The position numbers and the translations under genes are program-made. Positions 1 to 7,388 of a stretch of 19,090 nucleotides of DNA are shown here, piece after piece. The stretch lies in contig CAZABC010000040.1 in the NCBI GenBank assembly GCA_964483405.1, positions 1 to 19,090 on the forward strand, in the 5' to 3' direction. The notes beneath the pieces were generated by a model. It made no database searches and was not told the origin of the DNA. It saw only the letters and a program-made list of their open reading frames with translations. Within the stretch, counting starts at the first letter, position 1. Each line of letters begins with the position of its first letter. This DNA comes from CAZABC01 sp964483405 (GTDB lineage: Bacteria; Chloroflexota; Limnocylindria; Limnocylindrales; CSP1-4).

Positions 1-22
1 TCCGTCAAGGGGCAAAGTGAAG

Positions 23-50
23 CCCCCGCCACGCCGGAGCGCAGCGGGGG
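23..50 (-). terminator. Candidate intrinsic terminator hairpin at the end of the late operon
   Basis: Read on the minus strand, CCCCCGC (50-44) pairs with GCGGGGG (29-23). The stem continues inward through a U-G and a G-U wobble and three further pairs to a C(UCCG)G loop, which belongs to the very stable cUNCGg tetraloop class. That makes about 12 pairs in all. It begins 26 nt after the last stop codon (77-79) and is followed by CTTCACTTT, which is only moderately U-rich. The tetraloop forms on the minus-strand transcript, not on the plus strand, which supports the orientation. Positions 1-76 hold nothing else I can support. Confidence 0.5.
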
Positions 51-76
51 TGGGGTGCTAGGGCCGGGGGTGCCTT

Positions 77-319
77 TCAGTCCGAGCCGTCGGCGTGGAA
101 CTCCTCGTCGGGCTCATCGAGCACCAGCTCGCCGGTCCCGCCATCGAACGCGACGACGTGCTCTCGGTCGATCCCGAGTCCGGCGCAGACGCCGTGGAGG
201 TAGATATCGGCGACGTGCGCCGCGCCCTGCGCGTCGGCGTACAGCGCCCGGAGCCGGTCAGCGGCCGGCCCCGGGACCGGCAGGCGGGCGTTGACGGCGA
301 CGACCTCGACGGTGCTCAC
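77..319 (-). CDS. Hypothetical small protein at the distal end of the tail operon (80 aa)
   Basis: I do not recognise this protein. It starts with GTG at 319-317, which overlaps the TGA of the upstream fibre gene (GTGA), so it is probably translated by coupling. The N-terminal half is a compact hydrophobic/Ala-rich segment with one Cys (LHGVCAGLGI, about residues 41-50). The C-terminus is strongly acidic (DEPDEEFHADGSD, 68-80). There is no signal peptide or membrane helix. Its position after the fibre suggests a small tail-tip or fibre-associated protein or chaperone, but that is inference. The low-complexity Arg/His-rich extension upstream in the same frame overlaps the fibre gene and looks like a shadow, so I use the GTG. 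Confidence 0.7.
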   Translation of the reverse strand: MSTVEVVAVNARLPVPGPAADRLRALYADAQGAAHVADIYLHGVCAGLGIDREHVVAFDGGTGELVLDEPDEEFHADGSD

Positions 320-1593
320 GAGTAGACCCCTCCTCGGCGGAACAGGACGAACATGACGGCGAAGTACTCGGTCGAGCCGGCCGGGAGGAACCCGCTGCTC
401 GTCGTGACCGAGAACGACAGCCCTTGCCCGGCGGTGAACGTGTCGATGCCCGGGCTCTGGCTGGCGTAGACGAAGGACGAGTCGGACGTGTTGATGATGG
501 CCTGTAGCGTCCCGAGTGTCCCGTTGACGGTGACCGTGAACGTCGCCGAGCCCGCCGTACAGGCCGCGCTTCCGCGGACGGTCATCCCGACGATAGAGCC
601 GGGCCAGGGCGCGACTGGCCGGCCGGTGCCGGTGCCCGACGGGCCGAGCCCGCCGTAGTCCGGCAGGACGGTCGCCGACGCCGCGAGGTTCGGCCACGTG
701 AACGGCCCGAAGGAGGTAATGGCGCCCCGCATGTCGATGCCGCGCCACGTCGAGCCGTCGCGGACCGCGAGGAAGCCGTTTGTCGTGTCGACCGCGATGG
801 CACCGGAGTCCGCGCCGGTCAAGAAGTCGCCGTCGGCGACCGTGCCAGCCTTGGTCTTGATGGCAAGCCCGCTCTGCGCGAGCACGTAGCCGCCCATCTC
901 AATCTTCTGGCTCAGCCCAGTCCCGGAGGTCTGGATGCTCTGATTGCCGAACGTGAACTGATTGCTCCCCGTGCGGAATATGAACGCCGGCGTGGCGGTG
1001 GGGCCGGTCGCGATGGCGACGGTATCGCTGTGCGAGCCGGTGAGCCGGAGTTGCGACGTGCCGGCCGCCACGATGAGCCGGGTGTTCGTGACGTCGTAGG
1101 TCACGATCCCGGGCCCGGAGGTCGCCCCGTCACCCAGCTTCAGCTCCGGCGAGCCGTCAGCCGTTGTATCGAGCCGTACCCGGTCGAAGGCGTCACCTGA
1201 CGCCCGCCCGGTGAAGTAGGTGTTCGACGCGCCGGTCGACCACGTGTTACGGAGCGTCGAGTCGCCCGAAAGGGTCATCACCGCCGCGCCGGCGCGCTCG
1301 AGGAAGGAGTCGGGCGCGGACGCGCCGCCGACACCCCATGCCATCTTGCCCTTCTGGTCGATAGTGAACTGCGGGTTCGCCTCGCCGGTATCGCCGATCC
1401 GCAGCATGTTCGTCGTACCGCCGGCCGCGCCCCGGAGGTCGAGGTACATCGACGTCCCCGAGTCGGTCGTCGTTCCGGCCGTCAGCAGGTCGAGGGCGGC
1501 CTTGAGGAAGTTGAGGTGGTCCCGCCACTCGGTGTTCGCCGTTGCGGCGGTCACCGCGCCGTTCGTCCAGGTGATGGGGGTCGTCCAGGCCAC
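316..1593 (-). CDS. Tail fibre-like / receptor-binding structural protein (425 aa)
   Basis: The N-terminus (VAWTTPITWTNGAVTAATAN, then EWRDHLNFLKAALDLL) is the familiar anchor segment of siphovirus tail fibre and tip proteins. The body is Gly/Thr/Ser-rich and beta-like, with fibre-type hairpins such as AVDTTNGFLAVRDGSTWRG (about residues 274-292). The C-terminal ~110 residues look like a beta-sandwich (PGSIVGMTVRGSAACTAGS onward) of the kind that ends many fibres. Role: virion distal tip, probably host-surface binding. The start is GTG at 1593, preceded by AGGAG five bases upstream; the stop of the upstream gene (1602-1604) overlaps this Shine-Dalgarno. The Arg/His-rich open frame further upstream overlaps the previous gene and is not coding. 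No S74 chaperone domain or lyase motif is visible. Confidence 0.85.
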   Translation of the reverse strand: MAWTTPITWTNGAVTAATANTEWRDHLNFLKAALDLLTAGTTTDSGTSMYLDLRGAAGGTTNMLRIGDTGEANPQFTIDQKGKMAWGVGGASAPDSFLERAGAAVMTLSGDSTLRNTWSTGASNTYFTGRASGDAFDRVRLDTTADGSPELKLGDGATSGPGIVTYDVTNTRLIVAAGTSQLRLTGSHSDTVAIATGPTATPAFIFRTGSNQFTFGNQSIQTSGTGLSQKIEMGGYVLAQSGLAIKTKAGTVADGDFLTGADSGAIAVDTTNGFLAVRDGSTWRGIDMRGAITSFGPFTWPNLAASATVLPDYGGLGPSGTGTGRPVAPWPGSIVGMTVRGSAACTAGSATFTVTVNGTLGTLQAIINTSDSSFVYASQSPGIDTFTAGQGLSFSVTTSSGFLPAGSTEYFAVMFVLFRRGGVYS

Positions 1594-1601
1594 GTCGTCT
1601 C

Positions 1602-3518
1602 CTAGTAGGCGAGGATGCCGCTGCCGCCGATGCCCTCGTCGGCGGTGCCGCCGAGGGTGAACCAGACGTTCGCGGTCGGGGCGGTCTCGGTGGCGTAGGT
1701 GGTCACCCAGGCGCCGCCGGGCGCGACGTCGGTGGTCAGGCCGGTGATGATGAGGCTCACCGCCGAGAGCGAGAGCCGAACCCCTGTCAGCAGGATGCGG
1801 TCGGCCAGCTCGCGGCTCACCTGCGTGGCCGGGTCGTCGGCCTTGACCGTGACCGTCGGCCGGATGGGCGGCTCGTTGTAGCGATATACCCACCACGACG
1901 CCAGTCCCTGGGCATGGGCGGTGCCGTTGATGTAGTCCGACGCCAGCTCGGCCTCCCGCCGCCCGTACAGGCCGATGGTCGACGCGGCCGGCTTAGGGGC
2001 GGCGCGAGGGCTGATCCGGGACCGCTTCGGCGACCGGACCATGTACTCGGTGACGCTGGACGGGATGCGGTACTCCGCGGCCTCCTGGTCCAGAGCCTCG
2101 TAAGCTTGCCCAGTGACCGACAGCGCGGTCACGACCGCGGCCGAGCCACCGGCGACGATGGTGATCTTTGCCGACCGGCTGAACGCCGTCAGCGTGACGG
2201 TCGGGCTGCCGGTGGCGCTGTACACGACGGCTTGCGAGAAGGCCGGGTCGTCCCAGCGGGCCCACAGCGTCCGCGTCTCGCCGGGATTGACCGTGAGCGG
2301 CAGGTTCGCCCGCTCCCACAGCGTCGCGCTCGGGGCGAGGCCGCGCCCGACCGGGATTACCTTCATCACGTTTACGATGTCGTCGACGCTGTAGTCGGTC
2401 TGCTCGACCATTACGTTGGCGCCGTCGAGGGCCTGGACGCTCGGGCCGGTGGCGAGTTCGGGGCGGGCGATGCTCACGTACTCCGAGAGCACCGAGGCGC
2501 TGACGTGCGGCCGGATGAAGTGGACCGTGCCGGTCGCCTCGTTCATCGCCTCGAGGACGCCAAGGGCCGACGCCTGGTCGGCTTCGGTTAGGGGGATCAT
2601 CGTCTCGGGGTCGGCGGTGCTGATGTCGCGGTGCAGCGACGGCACCCCGACGTCGTCGAGGACGAGGCCGCGGAACGTCGAGACGGCCCGACTGACCGAG
2701 GCGGCGACCGATGTCTCGCTCCGCTCCAGCTCGTCGAACATGTCGACGCAGACCAGCTCGGCGAGGCGCTCGTTCGGCCGCAGGGCGATGCCCGCGACGG
2801 TGCCGTGGAAGTGGGCGTAGGGCGCGCCGCCGTAGGTCGAGCGGACCCACACCTCTCGTCCGAGCTTGACATTCGTCCCGTAGGCGCCCCCGGCGTTGCC
2901 GGGGTCGAACCGCTGGTCGTCGTTGCGGACGGTCAGGGTGCAGGAGCCGATGTCGGCCCCGCCGCTAACCGGGCTGAAGCCGCGCGACCAGGTCGCGTTC
3001 GTGACGTAGGCCGTGACGTCCTGGATCGTCTCGAACACCTCGGCGTGGTCGAGGTCGGCGGTCATCGCCAGGGTCGTGTTATTCGACACGACCACCTCGA
3101 CGTCTGTCCGCGTCCCCGACGGCGTCCAGTCGACGGTGTAGGCCGCCCAGCTGCCGGTGATGGTGCCCGTCCACGACGCGCGGTCGCCGACGGTGCCGAG
3201 CGAGCCGATCAGGATGCGAGCCGAGGTCGTGCCGCTGACCGACTTGATGTACACCCGGAAGCGGTACGTGCGCCCGACGGTGAAGGTCGTCCCCCCGAAG
3301 TCGTAGTTGCAGCCCGAGCCCGAGGTCGCCGACGTGACCAGCCGGCCGCAGTAGCCCCCGGCGTACCCGCCCGCCGTCCGGGTGATCGAGGAGCCGGCCG
3401 CGTTGATGCCGGCCCCGACCGACCAGCCGGTCGTGTCGACCTCGAAGCCGTCGTTGGCGATCTCGCTGAAGCCGGCCCGGCGCCAGTCGACGCGGACCTC
3501 GAGGACCGGCGCCGTCAC
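1602..3518 (-). CDS. Minor tail protein (distal tail/tip) with inserted carbohydrate-binding-like domain (638 aa)
   Basis: It lies directly after the tape measure and overlaps its stop codon (GTGA, GTG start at 3518-3516), the usual slot for a distal-tail or tip protein. Residues 1-18 (LEVRVDWRRAGF) and about 166-260 (QDVTAYVTNATWSRGF, CTLTVRNDDQRFDP, FHGTVAGIALRP) form the beta-rich core seen in actinophage minor tail proteins. Between them, about residues 20-163 resemble a CBM4/9-like jelly-roll: NDGFEVDTTGWS, then YRFRVYIKS, WAAYTVDWTP and LDHAEVFE. The second half carries further beta domains to a Gly-rich end. Role: baseplate hub/tip and possibly glycan binding. The core call rests on context and style. 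The CBM call rests on the characteristic N-terminal 'GFE...GW' and C-terminal 'lDxxxv' pattern. Confidence 0.82.
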   Translation of the reverse strand: MTAPVLEVRVDWRRAGFSEIANDGFEVDTTGWSVGAGINAAGSSITRTAGGYAGGYCGRLVTSATSGSGCNYDFGGTTFTVGRTYRFRVYIKSVSGTTSARILIGSLGTVGDRASWTGTITGSWAAYTVDWTPSGTRTDVEVVVSNNTTLAMTADLDHAEVFETIQDVTAYVTNATWSRGFSPVSGGADIGSCTLTVRNDDQRFDPGNAGGAYGTNVKLGREVWVRSTYGGAPYAHFHGTVAGIALRPNERLAELVCVDMFDELERSETSVAASVSRAVSTFRGLVLDDVGVPSLHRDISTADPETMIPLTEADQASALGVLEAMNEATGTVHFIRPHVSASVLSEYVSIARPELATGPSVQALDGANVMVEQTDYSVDDIVNVMKVIPVGRGLAPSATLWERANLPLTVNPGETRTLWARWDDPAFSQAVVYSATGSPTVTLTAFSRSAKITIVAGGSAAVVTALSVTGQAYEALDQEAAEYRIPSSVTEYMVRSPKRSRISPRAAPKPAASTIGLYGRREAELASDYINGTAHAQGLASWWVYRYNEPPIRPTVTVKADDPATQVSRELADRILLTGVRLSLSAVSLIITGLTTDVAPGGAWVTTYATETAPTANVWFTLGGTADEGIGGSGILAY

Positions 3519-5248
3519 ACCGAGAGCCCCTGCTGCCGCGCCCAGCGGATGATGTGCGGGCCGGCCGACGCGGCGAACCGCTGCGCCTCGGCTGGCGAGG
3601 CCGTCGAGTAGGCCGGGGCGTACACGAACGTCAGCCCCTCGCCCCCGCCCGACCGACCGCCGCCGCGTCCGGCTCGGGGCGCGGACGGCAGCCGCGGCCG
3701 GTCGAGGAGGTCAGCGAGATCCGTGCCCTCGGCGAAGGACTCGGCCCACGTCATGCCGACGTTGGCGCCCCACTTGTCGATCTCGCGGAGCGGTCCCTTC
3801 TTGGGCGGCGACTCGCCCCGGAAGTAGTCGCCGACCGTGCCGGCGAGGGCGGCGGCCTTGGCCTTGGCGTAGCTGATGGCGGCAGCGGACACAAGCCCGT
3901 CGGCGAACGACTTCGCTACGTTCGTCCCGCCGGTCTTGGCGCTGGCCCGCAACTTCTCCAGCTGGGCGATGATGGCGTCGCGGTAGTCGGACGCCGCCTC
4001 GCGGACGAGCGGATCATTGGACCGCAGGCCGGACGCTAGCGCGGAGCCCGCGAGCTGGCCCTCCAGGGCGGCGATGCGGGCCGAGCGGCTGACCTCGTCG
4101 TTGAACGCGTCAGTCAACGCGGCCAACGCGCTCTCGACCTCGTCCTGCCCGGCCCGGAGTCCCGTCTGGAGGGCGATGGTCGCGTCGGACGCCGCCTTGC
4201 GGGCGATCTCGTCCATCGCGTCCAGTTCGTCGGAGTACGGCTCGACCATGCCCTCGGCCGTGGAGCTCGCCATCACCGGCCGGGCCGCGCGGATGTCCTC
4301 GATGGCGTCGTACGAGCGGTCGGTGATGTCAGCCATCCGCTCGTCGACGGTCTCGTAGGCCTCGGCGAAGATGGTCTTGAGCTGCTCCCCAAACGGCCCG
4401 AAGCCGATGACGAAGTCGAGCAGCGCCCGGTCGGCCTTGTCGAGCGCGGGGCTGAAGTCGCCGTCGAGGAGGTGGCCCACGCCGACTAGGACGTCGTGGA
4501 AGTCCTGCACGGCCGGGACGACGTCGTCTCGGACGAAGAACGCCGCCTCCTTGAGGACCGGCAGCAGCTCGGTGGCGATTGCCTCGCCCACGTCCTCGAG
4601 GGCCAGCTGGGCGCCGAGCATCGCCCCCGCGGTCGTGTCGCCGTAGGCTTCGGCCTGGCCCGCGGCGATGCGCTGGACGGCGGCGATGGCCTTGGTGGCG
4701 GTGGCACCCTTCTCTATGGCGATGCCGTAGCGGCGCAGGATGCCGGTGTTGCCGCTGTAGACCTTGCCGAGCAGGTCAGTCGCGGTCTGGAGGTCGATGC
4801 CCTTGAGGCGGGCGAGGTCCATCGCCGTGCGCTGGAGGTCGAGCGCCTTCTTGTGGTCCTGCGTGACCGCCGTCAGGGTCGACAGCGAGGCGCGCTGCTC
4901 GTCGTCGGAGAAGCCGAGCGCGACCCGGCCCTTGATGACAGCCTCGATGGCGGCGACGTTGCCGTCCCACGCCCTGTCGTTCTCCTTGATCGCCGTGGTC
5001 AGGCGGGCGACGCCGGCCTCTTCGTCGATGGCGCCCTTGATGAGCGTCCCGGCGACGGCCCCGACATCGTCCATCGCTCCCGCGAGGGCGCTGAACGCGG
5101 CGGCCCCGACGCCGAGGCCGACGCCCTGGAGGATGGACTTCGCCCCGCCCGACTTGCCGAGCGCGTCGAACTTGCCGCGCAGGCGGTCGAGCGGGCCGGA
5201 GACCTTGTCGTCGGCGGTGAGCCGGAACCTGACGTGGGGATCAGCCAT
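3515..5248 (-). CDS. Tape measure protein (577 aa)
   Basis: Tail tape measure proteins set tail length and serve as a scaffold for tail-tube assembly. Seen here: an N-terminal helical start (FRLTADDKVSGPLDRLRGKF), a hydrophobic Gly/Ala stretch at about residues 39-70 (LQGVGLGVGAAAFSALAGAM), long Ala-rich helical middle regions, and a C-terminal 'GESPPKKGPLREIDKWGANV' segment, a version of the 'SPPK/SPSK...' motif common near the end of these proteins. It follows the G/GT chaperone frames and overlaps the end of T by 8 bp. It is short for the family. At roughly 0.15 nm per residue it predicts a tail near 85-90 nm (inference). The ATG is at 5248-5246. No lysozyme or peptidase domain is evident. 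Confidence 0.92.
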   Translation of the reverse strand: MADPHVRFRLTADDKVSGPLDRLRGKFDALGKSGGAKSILQGVGLGVGAAAFSALAGAMDDVGAVAGTLIKGAIDEEAGVARLTTAIKENDRAWDGNVAAIEAVIKGRVALGFSDDEQRASLSTLTAVTQDHKKALDLQRTAMDLARLKGIDLQTATDLLGKVYSGNTGILRRYGIAIEKGATATKAIAAVQRIAAGQAEAYGDTTAGAMLGAQLALEDVGEAIATELLPVLKEAAFFVRDDVVPAVQDFHDVLVGVGHLLDGDFSPALDKADRALLDFVIGFGPFGEQLKTIFAEAYETVDERMADITDRSYDAIEDIRAARPVMASSTAEGMVEPYSDELDAMDEIARKAASDATIALQTGLRAGQDEVESALAALTDAFNDEVSRSARIAALEGQLAGSALASGLRSNDPLVREAASDYRDAIIAQLEKLRASAKTGGTNVAKSFADGLVSAAAISYAKAKAAALAGTVGDYFRGESPPKKGPLREIDKWGANVGMTWAESFAEGTDLADLLDRPRLPSAPRAGRGGGRSGGGEGLTFVYAPAYSTASPAEAQRFAASAGPHIIRWARQQGLSV

Positions 5249-5734
5249 CGGGGTCGTCGTCCTCGAGCAGGGTCCGGATGGTGATGAGGGTGCGGGCGTC
5301 CTCGCCGAGAATGACGCCGGGCGTCACGCCGTAGCGGCGGGCGAGTCCGTCGACGACTCGGGCTCGGACGTGCTCTCCGGGCTCGGGTCCTCCGACGTGG
5401 CGCCATCGTTGGACCGCCGCCCTAAAGGGACCGGCACCTCGGGCACGGCCCGGACCCACGCCCGGGCGATGGCGAGGACGATCTGGTACGGCTGGGCCCG
5501 GAGCCCGGCCGCGTCGGCCGGCTCGGGCAGGTTCCAACCGACGAGGTGCGGCGCCAGCACCTCGACGATGGCGTCGAGCCACTCCCGGGCATCGAGGTCG
5601 TCGCGCTCGTGGACGATGTGAACGGCGTCGAAGTACGCCCCGAATGGCAGGGGGGAGATGCGCACCGCGACCTCGAGCCCGGGGTGCTCCTCGAACTCGA
5701 GGTCGGCGGTGATGTCGGGCAGCCGGTAGGCCAT
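5241..5734 (-). CDS. Tail assembly chaperone GT, -1 frameshift fusion product (about 164 aa)
   Basis: This is the predicted extended product of the G gene. The ribosome reads G from 5734 to the TTA codon at 5425-5423, slips back one base on C CCT TTA, and continues at AGG (5423-5421) to the TGA at 5243-5241. This adds 60 residues. The T-specific tail is protein-like (VDGLARRYGVTPGVILGEDA, then TLITIRTLLEDDDPDG) and fills the 75-bp space between the G stop and the tape measure. Its end overlaps the tape measure start. Programmed -1 shifting here is conserved in long-tailed phages, where G and GT act as chaperones on the tape measure. The T region has no Shine-Dalgarno of its own. The shift is inferred from the heptamer and gene layout. 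Confidence 0.8.
5324..5734 (-). CDS. Tail assembly chaperone G (136 aa)
   Basis: This is the in-frame product of the tail chaperone gene, equivalent in position to lambda gpG: between the tail tube gene and the tape measure, followed by an overlapping -1 frame. It starts MAYRLPDITADLEFEEHPG and has a central conserved-looking helical segment (GAYFDAVHIV, REWLDAIVEVLAPHLVGW). Its last ~25 residues are low-complexity Ser/Glu/Pro (SEDPSPESTSEPESSTDSP), as expected for the dispensable end reached only when no shift occurs. I chose ATG at 5734 because GGAG (5747-5744) lies nine bases upstream. An in-frame GTG at 5749, overlapping the previous gene, would add five residues. Confidence 0.87.
   Translation of the reverse strand: MAYRLPDITADLEFEEHPGLEVAVRISPLPFGAYFDAVHIVHERDDLDAREWLDAIVEVLAPHLVGWNLPEPADAAGLRAQPYQIVLAIARAWVRAVPEVPVPLGRRSNDGATSEDPSPESTSEPESSTDSPAATA
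5386..5429 (-). promoter_or_regulatory. Programmed -1 frameshift signal: CCCTTTA heptamer plus 3' stem
   Basis: On the minus strand C|CCT|TTA (5429-5423) sits in the G reading frame exactly as X XXY YYZ. It is an AT-containing patch within very GC-rich coding sequence. Seven bases later GGTCC (5415-5411) can pair with GGACC (5390-5386), enclosing a possible inner ACG/CGT stem (5409-5407 with 5397-5395). A slippery heptamer with a stem at this spacing is the standard architecture. The -1 frame after it is open to 5241 and overlaps the tape measure start. The heptamer is clear; the RNA structure is drawn by eye. Confidence 0.82.
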
Positions 5735-5739
5735 CGGGC

Positions 5740-6162
5740 CTAGCTCCACGCCGGCGCGGTCCCGTTCGCGAGCTGGAAGGGCACCGTCCAGGTGAGCGAG
5801 CCGTCCGAGCCGCGCGACAGGCTGTAATCGGTCAGCAAGACCTCTAGCGTCAGGGTCGCCGGTCCGGGGAAGACGATCACGAGCGTCCGCGTCGAGCCCG
5901 AGCCCGAGCCCGACTGCGTCGGGACGGTCTTGAGCACGTCATGGCTCATGTTCGTCGCGGTGTTGAAGACGCCCGAGATGGTCCCGGTCCCGTCGGCCAG
6001 GAGCAGGATGCGCTCTACGGCGCTCTTGTCGAGGCCGGTCACGTCCTGCGCCCCCCGCGGGGTCGAGACTTCGATGCTGGTGACGTCGTTGCTGATGGCC
6101 CGCCCCGTCCCGCTCGCATCGTCGAGGGTCACGGTGGTCGTCAGGCCGGAGACCTTCGCCAT
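5740..6162 (-). CDS. Second tail tube-like protein (140 aa)
   Basis: A small beta-rich protein starting MAKVSGLTTTVTLDD, with a typical tail-tube central motif (ISNDVTSIEVSTPRGAQDVT, then DKSAVERILLLADGTGTISG) and a C-terminal strand pair (LEVLLTDYSLSR, GSLTWTVPFQLANG). This pattern, and the place just before the G/GT chaperones, match the major tail (tube) subunit of siphoviruses. The first six residues equal those of the upstream 248-aa protein, suggesting duplication. The ATG (6162-6160) follows AGGAG nine bases upstream, shortly after the stop of the previous gene. Which of the two paralogues forms the tube is not decidable here. The shorter one has the compact size of a bare tube domain. 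Confidence 0.82.
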   Translation of the reverse strand: MAKVSGLTTTVTLDDASGTGRAISNDVTSIEVSTPRGAQDVTGLDKSAVERILLLADGTGTISGVFNTATNMSHDVLKTVPTQSGSGSGSTRTLVIVFPGPATLTLEVLLTDYSLSRGSDGSLTWTVPFQLANGTAPAWS

Positions 6163-6179
6163 GGCTGTCTACTCCTAGT

Positions 6180-6926
6180 CTAAGTGGCTTGCGACAGGTC
6201 GTATGGCACGACCACGACCGCGAACTGAAGGTTGGAGAACGTGCCGGTCACCTCCACCCGGAGGTAGCGTCGGACCGTCTGGGTGAGGCTCGTCTGGATG
6301 CGCTCCTTGGTCGTGCCCGTGACGCTTGTGAAGGCAAGCCCGATGCTCGCGAAGGTGCTGTTGTCGGCCGAGTCCTTGACCACGATCGCGGCCGACGTGC
6401 CGGTGAACGCGAAGACGTGCAGGTAGGCCGCCGCGCCGAACGACGTCGAGGCCCAGTCCACGCCGCGGTCGATGCTCGTCCCGTTGGCCGCCCCGGTCAT
6501 CGTCTGGACGCCCGTCGTCAGCAGCCGCCCGAACTCCAGCGGCGCAGCGTTAGACTCCATCCGGAACGTCGCCATGAGCGAGCCGTCGGCGGCGCGCTGC
6601 GTCCCGTACTCGACCTGCTTGCCGATGATCGAGGCCGCGGCGTCGCCAGCCGTCCCGGTCGCGGAGGTATAGGCGGCGTACGTGGCGATGCGGTCGGCCG
6701 TCGGCATCGTGTCGATGACCGGGTGGGCGCCCGTGAAGTTCCACCAGGCGTTGAAGGCTAGCTCGCCGTGGCGCAGCCCGTGGACGCGCTCGTGGGCCGC
6801 GCTGCTGATCCCGGTCACGTCGAGCGGACTTCGCCCGCCCGAGATGGTCTCGACCGAGCCCACGTCGCCCGACAGGTCGGTCGAGTCGAGGAAGAGGTGA
6901 TGGCCGATGCCGCTAACTTTAGCCAC
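6180..6926 (-). CDS. Tail tube-like protein (248 aa)
   Basis: It starts MAKVSGIGHHLFLDSTDLSG and carries the tube-type motif ETISGGRSPLDVTGISSAAH, then RHGELAFNAWWNFTG, with a beta-rich second half including SFGAAAYLHVFAFTGTSAAI and RRYLRVEVTGTFSNLQFAVV. The latter resembles domains that report on per-sample scatter in 'major tail protein' entries of actinophages and may be an added beta-sandwich. The start is GTG at 6926-6924 with AGGAG seven bases upstream; the TAG stop of the preceding gene overlaps that Shine-Dalgarno. Both the Shine-Dalgarno context and the first six residues match the next gene. Function: tail tube or a tube-associated virion protein. The family assignment is by motif and synteny. 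Confidence 0.8.
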   Translation of the reverse strand: MAKVSGIGHHLFLDSTDLSGDVGSVETISGGRSPLDVTGISSAAHERVHGLRHGELAFNAWWNFTGAHPVIDTMPTADRIATYAAYTSATGTAGDAAASIIGKQVEYGTQRAADGSLMATFRMESNAAPLEFGRLLTTGVQTMTGAANGTSIDRGVDWASTSFGAAAYLHVFAFTGTSAAIVVKDSADNSTFASIGLAFTSVTGTTKERIQTSLTQTVRRYLRVEVTGTFSNLQFAVVVVPYDLSQAT

Positions 6927-6935
6927 GGCGTACTC

Positions 6936-7388
6936 CTAGGTGCTGATGGTCGCGACTTCAGCCAGGTCGATCCAGACGATGAAGACGATGGTCCTGGCGA
7001 GCTGCCCGCCGACGTCGGCCCAGCCGTAGGTCGCGTCGCCGACGCTTATGCCGATGGCGTGGCCGCCGAGTGAGCAGTCGGACCACAGGCGGGTGAGCAT
7101 CGCGGCGTCGAGGTCGATGAGCCGCGCCTCGAGGCTGGCGTCGATCGAGCCAGCCCGGACCGACCCGCGGAGCAGGGCCGTCACCTCGACGCCGCGCTCG
7201 ATGTGAACCTTGCCGAGGGTATTCCCGCCGGTGGACGACTCGCGCCGGCCGGTCGCCGCGTACCAGATGGTGTCGGCGACGAGGGCATCGGGCTCGCCCG
7301 AGCGGACGATCGGGACGGTCGGGCTGATGTCCGCTGCGGCGGCGGCGAGGTCGGCGTGCAGGGCGTCGATAGCTCCGGACCAGCTCAC
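6936..7388 (-). CDS. Tail terminator-like / minor tail completion protein (150 aa)
   Basis: It lies between the gp10-like connector and the tail tube, the usual place for the tail terminator (neck) protein that caps the growing tail and joins it to the head. Features: an N-terminal helix (MSWSGAIDALHADLAAAAAD), a strand with IWYAATGRRESSTGGNTLGK, and later strands HIERGVEVTALLRGSV and GGQLARTIVFIVWIDLAEV. Alternating alpha/beta of about 150 aa is the typical size. ATG at 7388 overlaps the stop of the upstream gene by four bases. Sequence similarity within this family is low, so the name depends mainly on order. Confidence 0.72.
   Translation of the reverse strand: MSWSGAIDALHADLAAAAADISPTVPIVRSGEPDALVADTIWYAATGRRESSTGGNTLGKVHIERGVEVTALLRGSVRAGSIDASLEARLIDLDAAMLTRLWSDCSLGGHAIGISVGDATYGWADVGGQLARTIVFIVWIDLAEVATIST

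Noticed and set aside
2631..3611. 326-codon plus-strand frame opposite the minor tail gene
   Set aside because: Antisense shadow rich in Asp/Val/Arg/Gly, with no recognisable motif.
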